Below, one piece after another: positions 7,748 to 15,900 of a stretch of DNA of 32,124 nt. The notes under the pieces were generated by a model that ran no database searches, was not told where the DNA came from, and saw only the letters and a list, made by a program, of their open reading frames with translations. How positions within the stretch are numbered: the first letter of the stretch is position 1; each line of letters begins with the position of its first letter. Origin of the DNA: Bryobacterales bacterium (GTDB lineage: Bacteria > Acidobacteriota > Terriglobia > Bryobacterales > Bryobacteraceae); contig JADZAF010000099.1 of NCBI GenBank assembly GCA_020852755.1, forward strand, positions 1-32,124. The letters are read 5' to 3'. The position numbers and the translations under genes were made by a program.

Positions 7748-8629
7748 GTGCCGGTGGTTCGAGGGCAGGCCCTGAAGAATCCCGAGCGGCGCTCGCGTGC
7801 GGCCTACGCTCTGCCTACCCTTTTCACGGCCGGGAATGTGTTTCTGGGCTACATGTCGGTGATCCAGTCCTTCCAGGCGGCGATGCTCGCCGCTACCGGA
7901 CAGCCCGGCGCGGCCGCCCATTTCGAGATCGCCGCCAAAGCGATTGGGGTGGCGGTCTTTCTGGACGGCCTGGACGGCCGCATTGCGCGGTTGACCAACA
8001 CGACCAGCGATTTCGGCCGCGAGATCGACTCCCTGGCCGACGTCATCAGTTTCGGAATCGCCCCGGCGGTGCTGGCCTTCGCCTGGGGGATCCAGTTCCT
8101 CGACGGAAACCTGCCGCCGGTGTTGCACGACCAGATCCGCAACCTGGGCTACTTTTTCGCCTTTCTGTTCCTGCTGTGCGGCGCCGCGCGGCTGGCCCGC
8201 TTCAACGTCCAGAAGAATCCGGTGCCGAAGAACCCGGGCAGGCCGGACCGGAAATACTTCGTCGGCCTTCCCATTCCCGCGGCGGCGGGAAGCGTAGCGG
8301 CGGTGGTCTATGCGGCCGGAAACGAACCTCTGCGGCAGTGGCCTTTCGCGGTCGCCTGGCTGGCGCTGCTTGCGCTGCTGTCCTTCCTGATGGTCAGCAC
8401 CTGGCGCTACCACAGCTTCAAGGACATCAGTCTGCTGCGGCCGCGCTCGCCCCTGACCTTCATCCTGCTGGGAGGCCTGATCTATCTGATCTGGCACTTC
8501 TCCGAGCCGGTATTCGCAGCCATGGCCGCCCTCTACGTCGGCAGCGGCATCGCCATCCGGATCGGCGGAATCCTGCGGCGGCGGATGCGGGCGGCTCATC
8601 CCCAACAACCGGAGCATCAGCTTGGCTAA
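7748..8629 (+). CDS. pssA: CDP-diacylglycerol-serine O-phosphatidyltransferase
   Basis: The enzyme makes phosphatidylserine from CDP-diacylglycerol and serine in the inner membrane, feeding Psd. The signature of CDP-alcohol phosphotransferases is intact: Asp73, Asp76-Gly77, Ala80-Arg81, Gly90, Asp94 and Asp98 with normal spacing. About seven to eight hydrophobic helices follow the N-terminus LPTLFTAGNVFLGY. I chose the GTG at 7748-7750: an AAAGGGAGG ends 6 nt before it, and longer readings would overlap psd heavily. The stop overlaps the TTG start of the next gene by 8 nt. Confidence 0.92.
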   Translation: MPVVRGQALKNPERRSRAAYALPTLFTAGNVFLGYMSVIQSFQAAMLAATGQPGAAAHFEIAAKAIGVAVFLDGLDGRIARLTNTTSDFGREIDSLADVISFGIAPAVLAFAWGIQFLDGNLPPVLHDQIRNLGYFFAFLFLLCGAARLARFNVQKNPVPKNPGRPDRKYFVGLPIPAAAGSVAAVVYAAGNEPLRQWPFAVAWLALLALLSFLMVSTWRYHSFKDISLLRPRSPLTFILLGGLIYLIWHFSEPVFAAMAALYVGSGIAIRIGGILRRRMRAAHPQQPEHQLG

Positions 8630-9614
8630 GACTGACACAGCGGTCCTGGTAGGCAGCGACTCCCTGCTGGGCCGCGAGATCCGCGAGTTGTTTTCCTCCG
8701 CGGGGCTTCCGGCCCGCCTGGAACTGGCTGCCGGCAGCGAAGAGGAAGCCGGCTCCCTCACGGAACAGGACGAGGAGCCGGCGCTGGTGAGACAACTGGA
8801 CCGGGACGCGCTGGAGAGCGCCCGCGTTGTCTTTCTGGCCGGGACGCGGGAGGCCGGCCGGGAGGCCCTGGCGGCTGGATCGGAAGCGGCCGTCATCGAC
8901 CTGACGTACGCCTCTGAAGACAACCCCGCCGCCCGTCTCCGCGCTCCTTCGCTCGAACCTCCCGGCTACCAGGTTCCCCGGGGAGCCGTGCACGTGATAG
9001 CGCACCCGGCCGCGGTCAGCATCGCATTGCTGCTCGGCCGCCTGCACGCGGCCTACCCGCTGCGCCGCGCCGTGGTGCATGTTTTCGAGCCGGCCAGCGA
9101 GCGGGGCCGCAAGGGCATCGACGAACTCCAGCAGCAGACCGTGAACCTGTTCGCTTTCAAGAGCATGCCCCGTGCGGTCTTCGACGCGCAACTGACCTTC
9201 AACCTGCTGGCCCGCCTGGGAGAGGAAGCGCCGGAGAACCTGGAGGAAGTCGAGCAGCGCATTGAGCGCCACGTGGCCACGCTGCACTCCATCTCTTCGC
9301 ACGCGCCCATGCCCTCGCTGCGGCTGATCCAGGCGCCGGTCTTCCACGGCTACAGCCTTTCCTTCTGGGTGGAGTTCGAGCGCAATCCCGGGATCGAGGC
9401 CCTGGAGCGGGTGCTGTCCCCATCGCCGGTCGACCTGCGGGGGAAGGGCGTCGAGCCGCCCAACATCGTGGGGGTGGCGGGGCAAAGCGGTGTTGCCGTG
9501 GGCGCGCTGGCCGCCGACCGCAACGATGCCCAGGCCTGCTGGTTCTGGGCCGCGGTGGACAACATCCGTCTCTCCAGCGAGGAAGCGCTAGCCGTCGCCA
9601 GGCAACTGCTGTGA
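8622..9614 (+). CDS. Aspartate-semialdehyde dehydrogenase paralogue lacking the catalytic Cys (USG-1-like)
   Basis: The 330-residue protein aligns by eye with aspartate-semialdehyde dehydrogenase: an N-terminal Rossmann stretch (VLVGSDSLLGREI), the dimer/substrate region EPASERGRKGIDELQQQT, and a C-terminal NIVGVAGQSGVAVGAL. The catalytic ANPxC(S/T) motif reads AHPAAVSI, with Ala in place of the nucleophilic cysteine, so it should not make aspartate semialdehyde. Inactive Asd-like proteins of this type are known as USG-1. The start is TTG (8622), with GGAG upstream, overlapping pssA; the stop TGA shares a base with the lptE ATG. Its place between phospholipid and LPS genes is constitutive for this operon but its function is unknown. 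Confidence 0.82.
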   Translation: MAKTDTAVLVGSDSLLGREIRELFSSAGLPARLELAAGSEEEAGSLTEQDEEPALVRQLDRDALESARVVFLAGTREAGREALAAGSEAAVIDLTYASEDNPAARLRAPSLEPPGYQVPRGAVHVIAHPAAVSIALLLGRLHAAYPLRRAVVHVFEPASERGRKGIDELQQQTVNLFAFKSMPRAVFDAQLTFNLLARLGEEAPENLEEVEQRIERHVATLHSISSHAPMPSLRLIQAPVFHGYSLSFWVEFERNPGIEALERVLSPSPVDLRGKGVEPPNIVGVAGQSGVAVGALAADRNDAQACWFWAAVDNIRLSSEEALAVARQLL

Positions 9615-10144
9615 TGGCCGCGCTCCGTATCCCGGCTCTGCTCCTGGGTGCGTTGTCCCTGCTCTCCACGCTGGGCTGCGGCTACCGCGTGGCTGGCCGG
9701 GCGGACATGCTGCCCGCCAAGATCAAGACCATCGCGGTGCCGCCCTTCGGCAACGCCACCACGCGCTACCGGGTCTCCGACCGGCTGGCCGCCGCCGTTA
9801 CCCGCGAGTTCATCTCCCGGACCCGCTACCGGATCGTGGCCGACCCCAACGAGGCCGACGCGGTGCTCAACGGCAGCGTGGTCAATTTCATGGCCTATCC
9901 GACCATCTTCGATCCGGTCACCAGCCGCGCTTCCGGCGTGCAGGTGATTCTTCACCTGCAACTCTTCCTGACCGACCGGGCCACCGGGGCGGCCCTTTAC
10001 CAGAACCCCAACTGGGAGTTCCGCGAGCGCTACGAAATCAGCGTGGACCAGCGCTCCTACTTCGAGGAGAGCGACATCGCCATGGACCGGCTGACGCGCG
10101 ACGCGGCCCGCTCGCTGGTGAGCGCCGTGCTGGAGAACTTCTGA
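9614..10144 (+). CDS. lptE: LPS-assembly lipoprotein LptE
   Basis: This 176-residue lipoprotein has a signal peptide ending in a lipobox, STLGC, with Cys22 as the lipidated residue, followed by GYRVAGRADMLP. The region IKTIAVPPFGNATTRYRVSDRL and the later SGVQVILHLQLFLTDRATG and REISVD-like segment (RYEISVDQRS) fit the LptE fold that plugs LptD in the outer membrane. Its place just before holA is the classic bacterial order. The ATG at 9614 overlaps the upstream stop (TGATG); a GTG one codon earlier is possible. Presence of LptE implies an LPS-bearing outer membrane. Confidence 0.85.
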   Translation: MAALRIPALLLGALSLLSTLGCGYRVAGRADMLPAKIKTIAVPPFGNATTRYRVSDRLAAAVTREFISRTRYRIVADPNEADAVLNGSVVNFMAYPTIFDPVTSRASGVQVILHLQLFLTDRATGAALYQNPNWEFRERYEISVDQRSYFEESDIAMDRLTRDAARSLVSAVLENF

Positions 10145-10145
10145 G

Positions 10146-11204
10146 GTGACCCCGGAGCGCTTTCTGCAGAGCCTCAAGCGGCAAGGCCCGGCTCCGGCCT
10201 ATCTGTTTCTGGGCGCCGAGCCTCACCAGCGGGGCCGCTGCCGCCGCGCCCTGATGGAAGCGGTTCTGCCCGAAGACGAGCGCGAATCGGGGCTGACCCG
10301 TTACGACCTGGGGGAAAGCTCGATTCCCGCGGTCATCGACGATGCGCGTTCGCTTTCCCTGTTTTCCGCGCGCCGCCTCATCATCGTCTCCAACGCCGAG
10401 GCGGCCCTGCCCCGGCAGCGCGGCGAGGAATCGGAGGAGGAGGCCCCGGCTCCGGCCGGCATGGAGACGCTGGCCGCTTACATGCAGGATCCCTCTCCCG
10501 GCGTGGTAATCCTCTTCGAAGCCACCCGCTTCGATTTCGAAGGCGACGACAAGAAGAAACTGGACCGCGTGCGCAAGCTGTATGCCGCGGTGCAGGAAAC
10601 GGTCGAGCTGCGGCGCTACTCCGAACAGGAGGCCCGGCGCGAGGCCCAGGCACTGGCTCGCGCGGCCGGCCTGCGCCTGGAGCCCTCCGCCCTGGAGATC
10701 ATGACCGAGGCGCTGAGCGGGGATGTGGCCCGGATCGCGGTCGAGATCGAGAAACTGGCGCTCTACGCCGGCAGCCGTCCGGTGCGCTCAGAGGATATCG
10801 TTACCCTGGTTCCGGACGCGCGCGGCGCCACTATTTTCGAACTCGTGAATGCGATCGGACGCGGCGACCGCTCCCGTGCCATGCAGGTGCTTGATGCGCT
10901 GTGCCGGGAAGGCGAGTATCTCCCGCTGGCGCTTTCGTTTCTCTCCACCCAGTTCCGGCTGGCTCTGGCCGCCCGCCAGGCCGGCTTGAAAAGCCCCTCC
11001 CAGGTGCAGACCCACTTCTCCCGCCTGGGCGTTCCCATGTGGCCTTCCCGGGCTGAGCAAGTCTTCCAGACCGCCTCGCGCTTTTCCCCGCGCAAGATGG
11101 AAAGCGCGCTGGACGCCATCTTCCAGACCGACCGCGACCTGCGCGGCGCCCGCCCCGACGACCGCATCATCATGGAGCGGTTTGTGCTCCAACTCACCGC
11201 CTGA
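10146..11204 (+). CDS. holA: DNA polymerase III subunit delta
   Basis: HolA is the clamp-loader subunit that opens the beta sliding clamp. The 352-residue protein has the delta layout: an N-terminal domain beginning FLQSLKRQGPAPAYLFLGAEPH (a degenerate nucleotide loop; delta does not bind ATP), DDARSLSLFSARRLIIV, a helical middle domain with GDVARIAVEIEKLALYAG, and a C-terminal collar domain with RGATIFELVNAIGRGD. A Glu-rich insertion (EESEEEAPAPAG, about residues 97-108) is a local peculiarity. It starts with GTG one base after the lptE stop and ends the operon. Confidence 0.92.
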   Translation: MTPERFLQSLKRQGPAPAYLFLGAEPHQRGRCRRALMEAVLPEDERESGLTRYDLGESSIPAVIDDARSLSLFSARRLIIVSNAEAALPRQRGEESEEEAPAPAGMETLAAYMQDPSPGVVILFEATRFDFEGDDKKKLDRVRKLYAAVQETVELRRYSEQEARREAQALARAAGLRLEPSALEIMTEALSGDVARIAVEIEKLALYAGSRPVRSEDIVTLVPDARGATIFELVNAIGRGDRSRAMQVLDALCREGEYLPLALSFLSTQFRLALAARQAGLKSPSQVQTHFSRLGVPMWPSRAEQVFQTASRFSPRKMESALDAIFQTDRDLRGARPDDRIIMERFVLQLTA

Positions 11205-11298
11205 TCGCCTCCCGGTGAACCAGCTCACAAAGGACAGCGGCGTGCGACGCTCCCCAGCGGGGCCGGCCCCATACTAATTCGAGAGGGGTTCCAATCCT

Positions 11299-12504
11299 TT
11301 GAGAATCGTTCGTTTCCTGCTCGTGTTGTGTCTGCCGTTAGTGTGCTCCGCGCAATCGAAAACCAGGGAACAGGAGATCCAGGAAGCCCGCGCGGCCAGG
11401 GTCGGAGTGGTGGAGCCGGATCGCCGGGACCGGGTCGAAGAGATTCTGGACCGGGTGGAGGACACCTACATCATCGAGCGGCTTGCGGGTCTCATTCCGG
11501 GTTTCCGCCCCCGCCTGGGCGGCATGATATCCGGCTCGGGGATTGCCGCCGGGCCGGAATACATCCGCCGTGAGATCGCAGGTGCAGCGGATTTCCGCGC
11601 CGCGGCCATCGGCTCCGTTCGCAAGTACTATCAGTTTGAAACGCAGCTCTCGATGCCCCGCCTGGCTGGGGGGCGGGTCTTTCTCGATCTGCTGGCCATG
11701 CATCGCAACTACGCCAGCGTGCCGTACTACGGCCCCGGCCCGAATTCCGCCAGGACCGGGCGCAGCAACTATCGCCTGGAGGACACGGCCTACGATTTTC
11801 TGCTTGGCGCGCAGCCTTCCGGCCGTCTGCGGCTGGGCGTGACGGGAGGCTACCTGCAGGTTAATGTCGGGCCGGGCGCCGATCGTCGCTTTGTCTCCAC
11901 CGACCGTATCTATGGGCCGGCCGCGGCCCCCGGCATTGACCGCCAGTCCGATTTTCTGCGCGGCGGTCCCTTCGTCCAGTACGATTACCGCGACAACCCC
12001 GGCGGTCCCCGCACGGGGGGCAACTACCTGGCCCGCTTCTTCTATTACTCGGACCGCAAACTGGACCGGCATTCCTTCAAGGAGATCGATCTCGACGCGC
12101 AGCAGTACATCCCGTTTTTCAACCGCCGCCGGGTCATTGCGCTACGCGCCAAGAACGTGTTCACCGACGCCGGCGGCGGCCAGGTGGTGCCCTTCTACCT
12201 GCAGCCGACCCTGGGCGGATCGGACGATCTGCGCGGCTTTCGCTCGTTCCGCTATCACGGCAACAACCTGATGGTGTACACCGCCGAGTACCGCTGGGAG
12301 GTCTTCAGCGGGCTGGACATGGCCCTGTTCGCCGACGCCGGGAAGGTGTTCAACCGCTGGGAGGATTGGAGTCTGAGCGGCCTGGAGGAGTCCTGGGGCT
12401 TCGGCTTCCGGTTCAACACCCGCAACACGGTCTTCCTGCGCTTCGATTTCGGTTTCAGCCGGGAGGGATTCAATATATGGGCAAAGTTCGGCAACGTGTT
12501 CTAG
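11299..12504 (+). CDS. POTRA-less Omp85-superfamily outer-membrane barrel, copy A
   Basis: The 401-residue protein has a Sec signal peptide (about residues 1-18, ending CSAQS), a short charged helix (about 20-55) and then a region rich in alternating aromatic/polar strands. The Omp85 loop-6 hallmark is present as GGSDDLRGFRSFRY (LRGF), followed by EYRWEVFSGLDMALFADAGKVF and a C-terminal phenylalanine (KFGNVF) as used by the BAM insertion signal. No POTRA repeats fit before the barrel. The start is TTG with GAGAGGGG 10 nt upstream; no in-frame ATG precedes the signal peptide. The last 28 nt overlap the next gene. A paralogue lies at 21829-23052. Confidence 0.8.
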   Translation: MRIVRFLLVLCLPLVCSAQSKTREQEIQEARAARVGVVEPDRRDRVEEILDRVEDTYIIERLAGLIPGFRPRLGGMISGSGIAAGPEYIRREIAGAADFRAAAIGSVRKYYQFETQLSMPRLAGGRVFLDLLAMHRNYASVPYYGPGPNSARTGRSNYRLEDTAYDFLLGAQPSGRLRLGVTGGYLQVNVGPGADRRFVSTDRIYGPAAAPGIDRQSDFLRGGPFVQYDYRDNPGGPRTGGNYLARFFYYSDRKLDRHSFKEIDLDAQQYIPFFNRRRVIALRAKNVFTDAGGGQVVPFYLQPTLGGSDDLRGFRSFRYHGNNLMVYTAEYRWEVFSGLDMALFADAGKVFNRWEDWSLSGLEESWGFGFRFNTRNTVFLRFDFGFSREGFNIWAKFGNVF

Positions 12505-14153
12505 CGAGGGTGAGGCCTGCGGAGCAGGTGGTTCACCCGAGGGCCGGTGGGCAACCCGCCTCTCCGCGTCTCCCATCCCGGCTGCTCACGGTGTGCGCGC
12601 TGCTGCTCGCCCTGACGCCCGGCCTGGACGCCCGGCGCTTCTACCCGGACGACCCCGTGGAGCGCATGCCCCGCCCCGTTCCCGTGAAAAGCGCAAGGAA
12701 AAGGGGCATCAACGACTACTACGACTTCTTCAAGAACACGCTGACCGATCCCGGCCGGCCGCCCGGGAAGAACATCCCGCCGGCCGGAGCGGTCAACAGC
12801 CTGGGAGAAGTGCCGGACAGCGACTGGTACACCAACCGCCACGGCAGGCGCCGCATGGCGATCGCCGCGCTGGTGCGCGGTCCGGAAAAGGCCGGTCCCC
12901 CGGCGGGCGGAACCTGGGAAGTGGTGGCGGCCAAGACCGAAGGAGTGACCCCCGGCTTCACCATCCAGGATTCAAAAGGCGGCACCTTCCTGCTGAAATT
13001 CGATCCCCCCGACTACCCCGAGATGGCTACCGCGGCCGACGTCGTGACCTCCCGGTTCCTCTACGCCCTGGGCTACCACGTCCCCGAAAACTACATCGTA
13101 ACGCTCACCCGCCAGGGCCTCCGGCTGTCTTCCAAGGCGGAAGTCGAGGAATACGGCCGCATCCGACCGCTCCGCGAACAGGACATCGACGAGATCCTCG
13201 CTCCGCTGCCGCGCGACGCCGAAGGACGCTACCGCGCCGTGGCCAGCCGGATTCTCGAAGGCGAGTCGCTCGGCCCGTTCAAGTTCTACGGCGTCCGCAG
13301 CGACGATCCCAACGACATCGTGCGGCACGAACACCGCCGGGACCTGCGCGGGCTGCGTGTCTTCTCCTCCTGGGTCAACCACACCGACGCCAAGTCGCTG
13401 AACACGCTCGACACGCTGGTGAAGGACGGAGGCGTGCCCCACATCCGGCACCACCTGATCGATTTCGGCGCCAGCCTGGGCAGCGACAGCATCACCGCCA
13501 AAAGCCCGCGCAACGGCAACGTCTACCTGTTTGCCTGGAAGCCCTCCGCCCTGCAGTTCGCGACCCTCGGGCTGTACGTGCCACGCTGGATGCGCGCCGA
13601 CTATCCGGATATCCGCGGCGCGGGCCGTTTCGAATCCGAGGTCTTCGATCCCGGCGCCTGGGTGCCCAACTACCCCAACCCGGCCTTCAACCGCTGCCTG
13701 CCCGACGACGCCTTCTGGGCCGCCCGGCAGGTGATGCGCTTCACCGACGAGGAGATCCGCGCGGTTGTCGGCACCGGCCGCTACCGCGATTCCCGGACAG
13801 TAGACTACATCGCCCGCACCCTGAGCGCGCGGCGCGACAAGATCGGACGGTACTGGTTCGCGAAGGTGCTGCCGCTGGATGATTTCCGGATCGAGAACGG
13901 GCGGCTGCAATTCGACGACCTGGCGGCGCGCTACGGCTTTGCCCCGGCCGGCGATTATCGAATCGAATGGTCCGTCTTCGACAACAACACGGGGAAGACT
14001 ACACCGATTCCCGGAGCTCACGCCTTTGAGCTTCCCGCCCATTCGGCTGACTACCTGGCCGCGCGAATCCGGCTGGCGTCGGACCCCGTCAGAACCGTTA
14101 CGGTCTATGTCCGCGGGCGCTCGCAGGTAGTCGGTATCGACCGGGAGTGGTAG
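12477..14153 (+). CDS. Exported protein with kinase-like motifs, copy A (uncharacterised)
   Basis: I do not recognise the family by name. The 558-residue protein begins with a basic leader and a hydrophobic segment (about residues 33-47) ending PGLDA, a probable Sec cleavage site. The core resembles HipA/PI4K/Fam20-type protein-kinase-like folds: a strand-Lys motif FLLKFDPP (Lys174), a helix leading to ALGYHVPENYIV, then VNHTDAKSLNTLD (Asp304, Asn309; HxDxxxxN) and HHLIDFG (Asp329; DFG). All these residues are also present in the paralogue at 20174-21856. The C-terminal 180 residues contain a second conserved block (PNYPNPAF, DDAFWAA). The ATG at 12477 overlaps the barrel gene by 28 nt. Kinase function is inference from these motifs. 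Confidence 0.7.
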   Translation: MGKVRQRVLARVRPAEQVVHPRAGGQPASPRLPSRLLTVCALLLALTPGLDARRFYPDDPVERMPRPVPVKSARKRGINDYYDFFKNTLTDPGRPPGKNIPPAGAVNSLGEVPDSDWYTNRHGRRRMAIAALVRGPEKAGPPAGGTWEVVAAKTEGVTPGFTIQDSKGGTFLLKFDPPDYPEMATAADVVTSRFLYALGYHVPENYIVTLTRQGLRLSSKAEVEEYGRIRPLREQDIDEILAPLPRDAEGRYRAVASRILEGESLGPFKFYGVRSDDPNDIVRHEHRRDLRGLRVFSSWVNHTDAKSLNTLDTLVKDGGVPHIRHHLIDFGASLGSDSITAKSPRNGNVYLFAWKPSALQFATLGLYVPRWMRADYPDIRGAGRFESEVFDPGAWVPNYPNPAFNRCLPDDAFWAARQVMRFTDEEIRAVVGTGRYRDSRTVDYIARTLSARRDKIGRYWFAKVLPLDDFRIENGRLQFDDLAARYGFAPAGDYRIEWSVFDNNTGKTTPIPGAHAFELPAHSADYLAARIRLASDPVRTVTVYVRGRSQVVGIDREW

Positions 14154-14163
14154 CCTGGAATCA

Positions 14164-15420
14164 GTGAACGTGTTCCGACTGCTCCTGCCGGCGCTGCTGC
14201 TGCCCTGCCTTGCCGTTGCCCAGAAGTATTACACCTACGTCGGCGCGATCGACCAGGAATCCGTGCTGCTGGCCTGGGGCACGGTCTCGGGCCGCGGCAA
14301 CACCATCGGCCGGGACTCCAAGCCTTACGGCAAGGCTAGAGTCCGGGTAGGCGACCGCACCGCCGAGGCGGAGAGGAACTGGATCCGTATCGACGGCCTC
14401 AAACCCGACACCGAGTACCCCTACGAAGTCTCGCTGGGCGATCAGAGGATCGGCCAGGGCAAGGTGCGCACCTATCCCGAACGTGCGCAGAAACTGGCCT
14501 TCTTCGTCATGGGCGATTTCGGCACCGGGGACTCCGGGCAGTACCGGCTTGCCGAAGCCATGTGGCGCGAGTTCTCCAAGCGCGAGAAATCGGATAACCC
14601 CATCCGCTTTATTCTTTCCACCGGCGACAATATCTATGCCGACACCCTCATCGGCCTCCGCACCGGCAACTCCGGGGACGAGGACCGCGACTGGGCCAAC
14701 AAGTTTTTCATCCCCTACGAGAGGCTGATCCGCCAGGTTCCTTTCTATCCAACGCTGGGGAATCACGACGGCAACATGACCGAGTCGCGCGGCGACCTGT
14801 CCGCCTACCTGGACAATTTCTTTTTCCCCGGCGGCAAGCCGGCCCGCTACTACCGTTTCTCGTTCGGCGGCCTGGCGGAGTTCTTCGCGCTGGACACTAC
14901 CGACAATACCGAGGTTGGCGCCCCCGTTCCGTTCTACATCCCGAGGGGCGAGCAATTCCAGTGGCTGAAGGAGGTCCTGCCCGCATCACGGCTGCCGTGG
15001 CGTATTCCCTACTTCCACCATCCCCCCTTCAATGCCGGACCGCGCCACTCGGGAAGCCGCATCGCGCTGGAGCATTTCGTCGAGTTGTTCCGCTCCAGCG
15101 GGGTGAAGGCGGTCTTCAACGGCCACGAGCACAACCTGCAATTCAGCGAGCGCAGCGAGGCCACCGGCGGCATCCTGTACGTGGTGACCGGAGCGGGCGG
15201 CGAGCTGCGCCGGGGCGACGTGCGCGGCGCCATGCGGCGCAACCATATCGCCGGATGGGCCGCCGAGCGGCACTTCACGCTGGTGGAGATCGAAGGTCCC
15301 GTCATGCGGATCACCCCCCTGGCCGGGAACGGCCCCGTTCACCCCGTGGATCCCGATGGCAAACCGTTTGAGGTTCCTGTAACCGTGACCCTGCAGAAGG
15401 CCGCGGCCGGGGGCCGGTAG
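14164..15420 (+). CDS. Secreted purple-acid-phosphatase-like metallophosphoesterase
   Basis: The 418-residue protein has a Sec signal peptide (GTG start; about residues 1-19), a fibronectin-III-like N-terminal domain (about 25-110, ending LKPDTEYPYEVSLG) and a metallophosphoesterase domain. The metal-binding blocks are all present in order: GDFG (Asp118), GDNIY (Asp155), GNHD (Asn200-His201), FHHPP, and GHEHN (His321, His323). The FnIII plus calcineurin-like arrangement is that of purple acid phosphatases, which hydrolyse phosphomonoesters, including phosphoproteins, outside the cytoplasm. It starts 10 nt after the kinase-like gene, so barrel, kinase-like protein and phosphatase probably form one operon. 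The physiological substrate is unknown. Confidence 0.88.
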   Translation: MNVFRLLLPALLLPCLAVAQKYYTYVGAIDQESVLLAWGTVSGRGNTIGRDSKPYGKARVRVGDRTAEAERNWIRIDGLKPDTEYPYEVSLGDQRIGQGKVRTYPERAQKLAFFVMGDFGTGDSGQYRLAEAMWREFSKREKSDNPIRFILSTGDNIYADTLIGLRTGNSGDEDRDWANKFFIPYERLIRQVPFYPTLGNHDGNMTESRGDLSAYLDNFFFPGGKPARYYRFSFGGLAEFFALDTTDNTEVGAPVPFYIPRGEQFQWLKEVLPASRLPWRIPYFHHPPFNAGPRHSGSRIALEHFVELFRSSGVKAVFNGHEHNLQFSERSEATGGILYVVTGAGGELRRGDVRGAMRRNHIAGWAAERHFTLVEIEGPVMRITPLAGNGPVHPVDPDGKPFEVPVTVTLQKAAAGGR

Positions 15421-15445
15421 GGGGGAGGATCGCGTCGAGCCTTTG

Positions 15446-15494
15446 GGTCGCGGCTCGGTATGGGCACCGTGTTCCCGTTTTCCGAGCCGCGACC
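15446..15494. terminator. 13-bp perfect inverted repeat between convergent genes
   Basis: GGTCGCGGCTCGG (15446-15458) and its exact complement CCGAGCCGCGACC (15482-15494) flank a 23-nt loop in the gap between the phosphatase gene (+) and the cupredoxin-like gene (-). This is a strong hairpin on either strand; a T-run lies in the loop rather than after the stem, so it is not a textbook intrinsic terminator. Nothing else is seen in the 144-nt gap. Confidence 0.5.
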
Positions 15495-15564
15495 GGAGCG
15501 AGCGGTTTCCCGCTTCAGCCCCGCACTGCCGGGGGACAGCCGGGTTGCCCTATCGGCTTCGGGA

Positions 15565-15861
15565 TTATCTATTCTCGATCCAGATCTCGGCCTGCCCCGA
15601 CATCGGGCATTCTTTTTCACCCCTGATCATGTAGTCTTTTTTGCCCGATGCACCTTCACGAACTGTACGGACCCGTGAAGTCTTTCGAGCCGGGACCAAG
15701 AGCGGGCCGTTACCTTCCTCGAAGAAAGCCGGCAAGCCCGTGACCAGGTAAGTCACGTCATGACTCTTCCACCATACCTTGTCGCCTTTTCTCAGCGTGA
15801 CCCGACCGGGATTGGCGCAGCCATTGTTGATGCTGACTTCTTCGTATCGTGTTTCTTTCAT
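15565..15861 (-). CDS. Small cupredoxin-like protein
   Basis: The 98-residue protein reads like one beta-sandwich: ANPGRVTLRKGDKVWWKS, then HDVTYLVTG, VPARKTSRVRTV, YMIRGE and a final ECPMSGQAEIWIE. This resembles cupredoxin-type domains, where a His and a closing Cys...Met segment bind copper. Here one His (SHDV), Cys and Met (ECPM) are present, but the second histidine between Cys and Met is missing, so a normal type-1 copper site is unlikely. No signal peptide is seen. I prefer the ATG at 15861 (AAAGG about 11 nt upstream) over a GTG abutting the kinase stop. It is probably co-transcribed with the Ser/Thr kinase. Identification is tentative. Confidence 0.55.
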   Translation of the reverse strand: MKETRYEEVSINNGCANPGRVTLRKGDKVWWKSHDVTYLVTGLPAFFEEGNGPLLVPARKTSRVRTVREGASGKKDYMIRGEKECPMSGQAEIWIENR

Positions 15862-15900
15862 TGTTCGCGGCACCTTTGTATTGATTTGAGGACGAAACAC

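Noticed and set aside
11277..11301. A GGTTCCAATCC string resembling a tRNA T-arm
   Set aside because: No acceptor, D-arm or anticodon stem can be built from the preceding 60 bases, and the stem needs G-T pairs. It is the ribosome-site region of the barrel gene.
12366..12476. Upstream extension of the copy-A kinase-like gene into the barrel gene
   Set aside because: The paralogue fixes the start at the ATG 28 nt before the barrel stop; the extension has no counterpart there.
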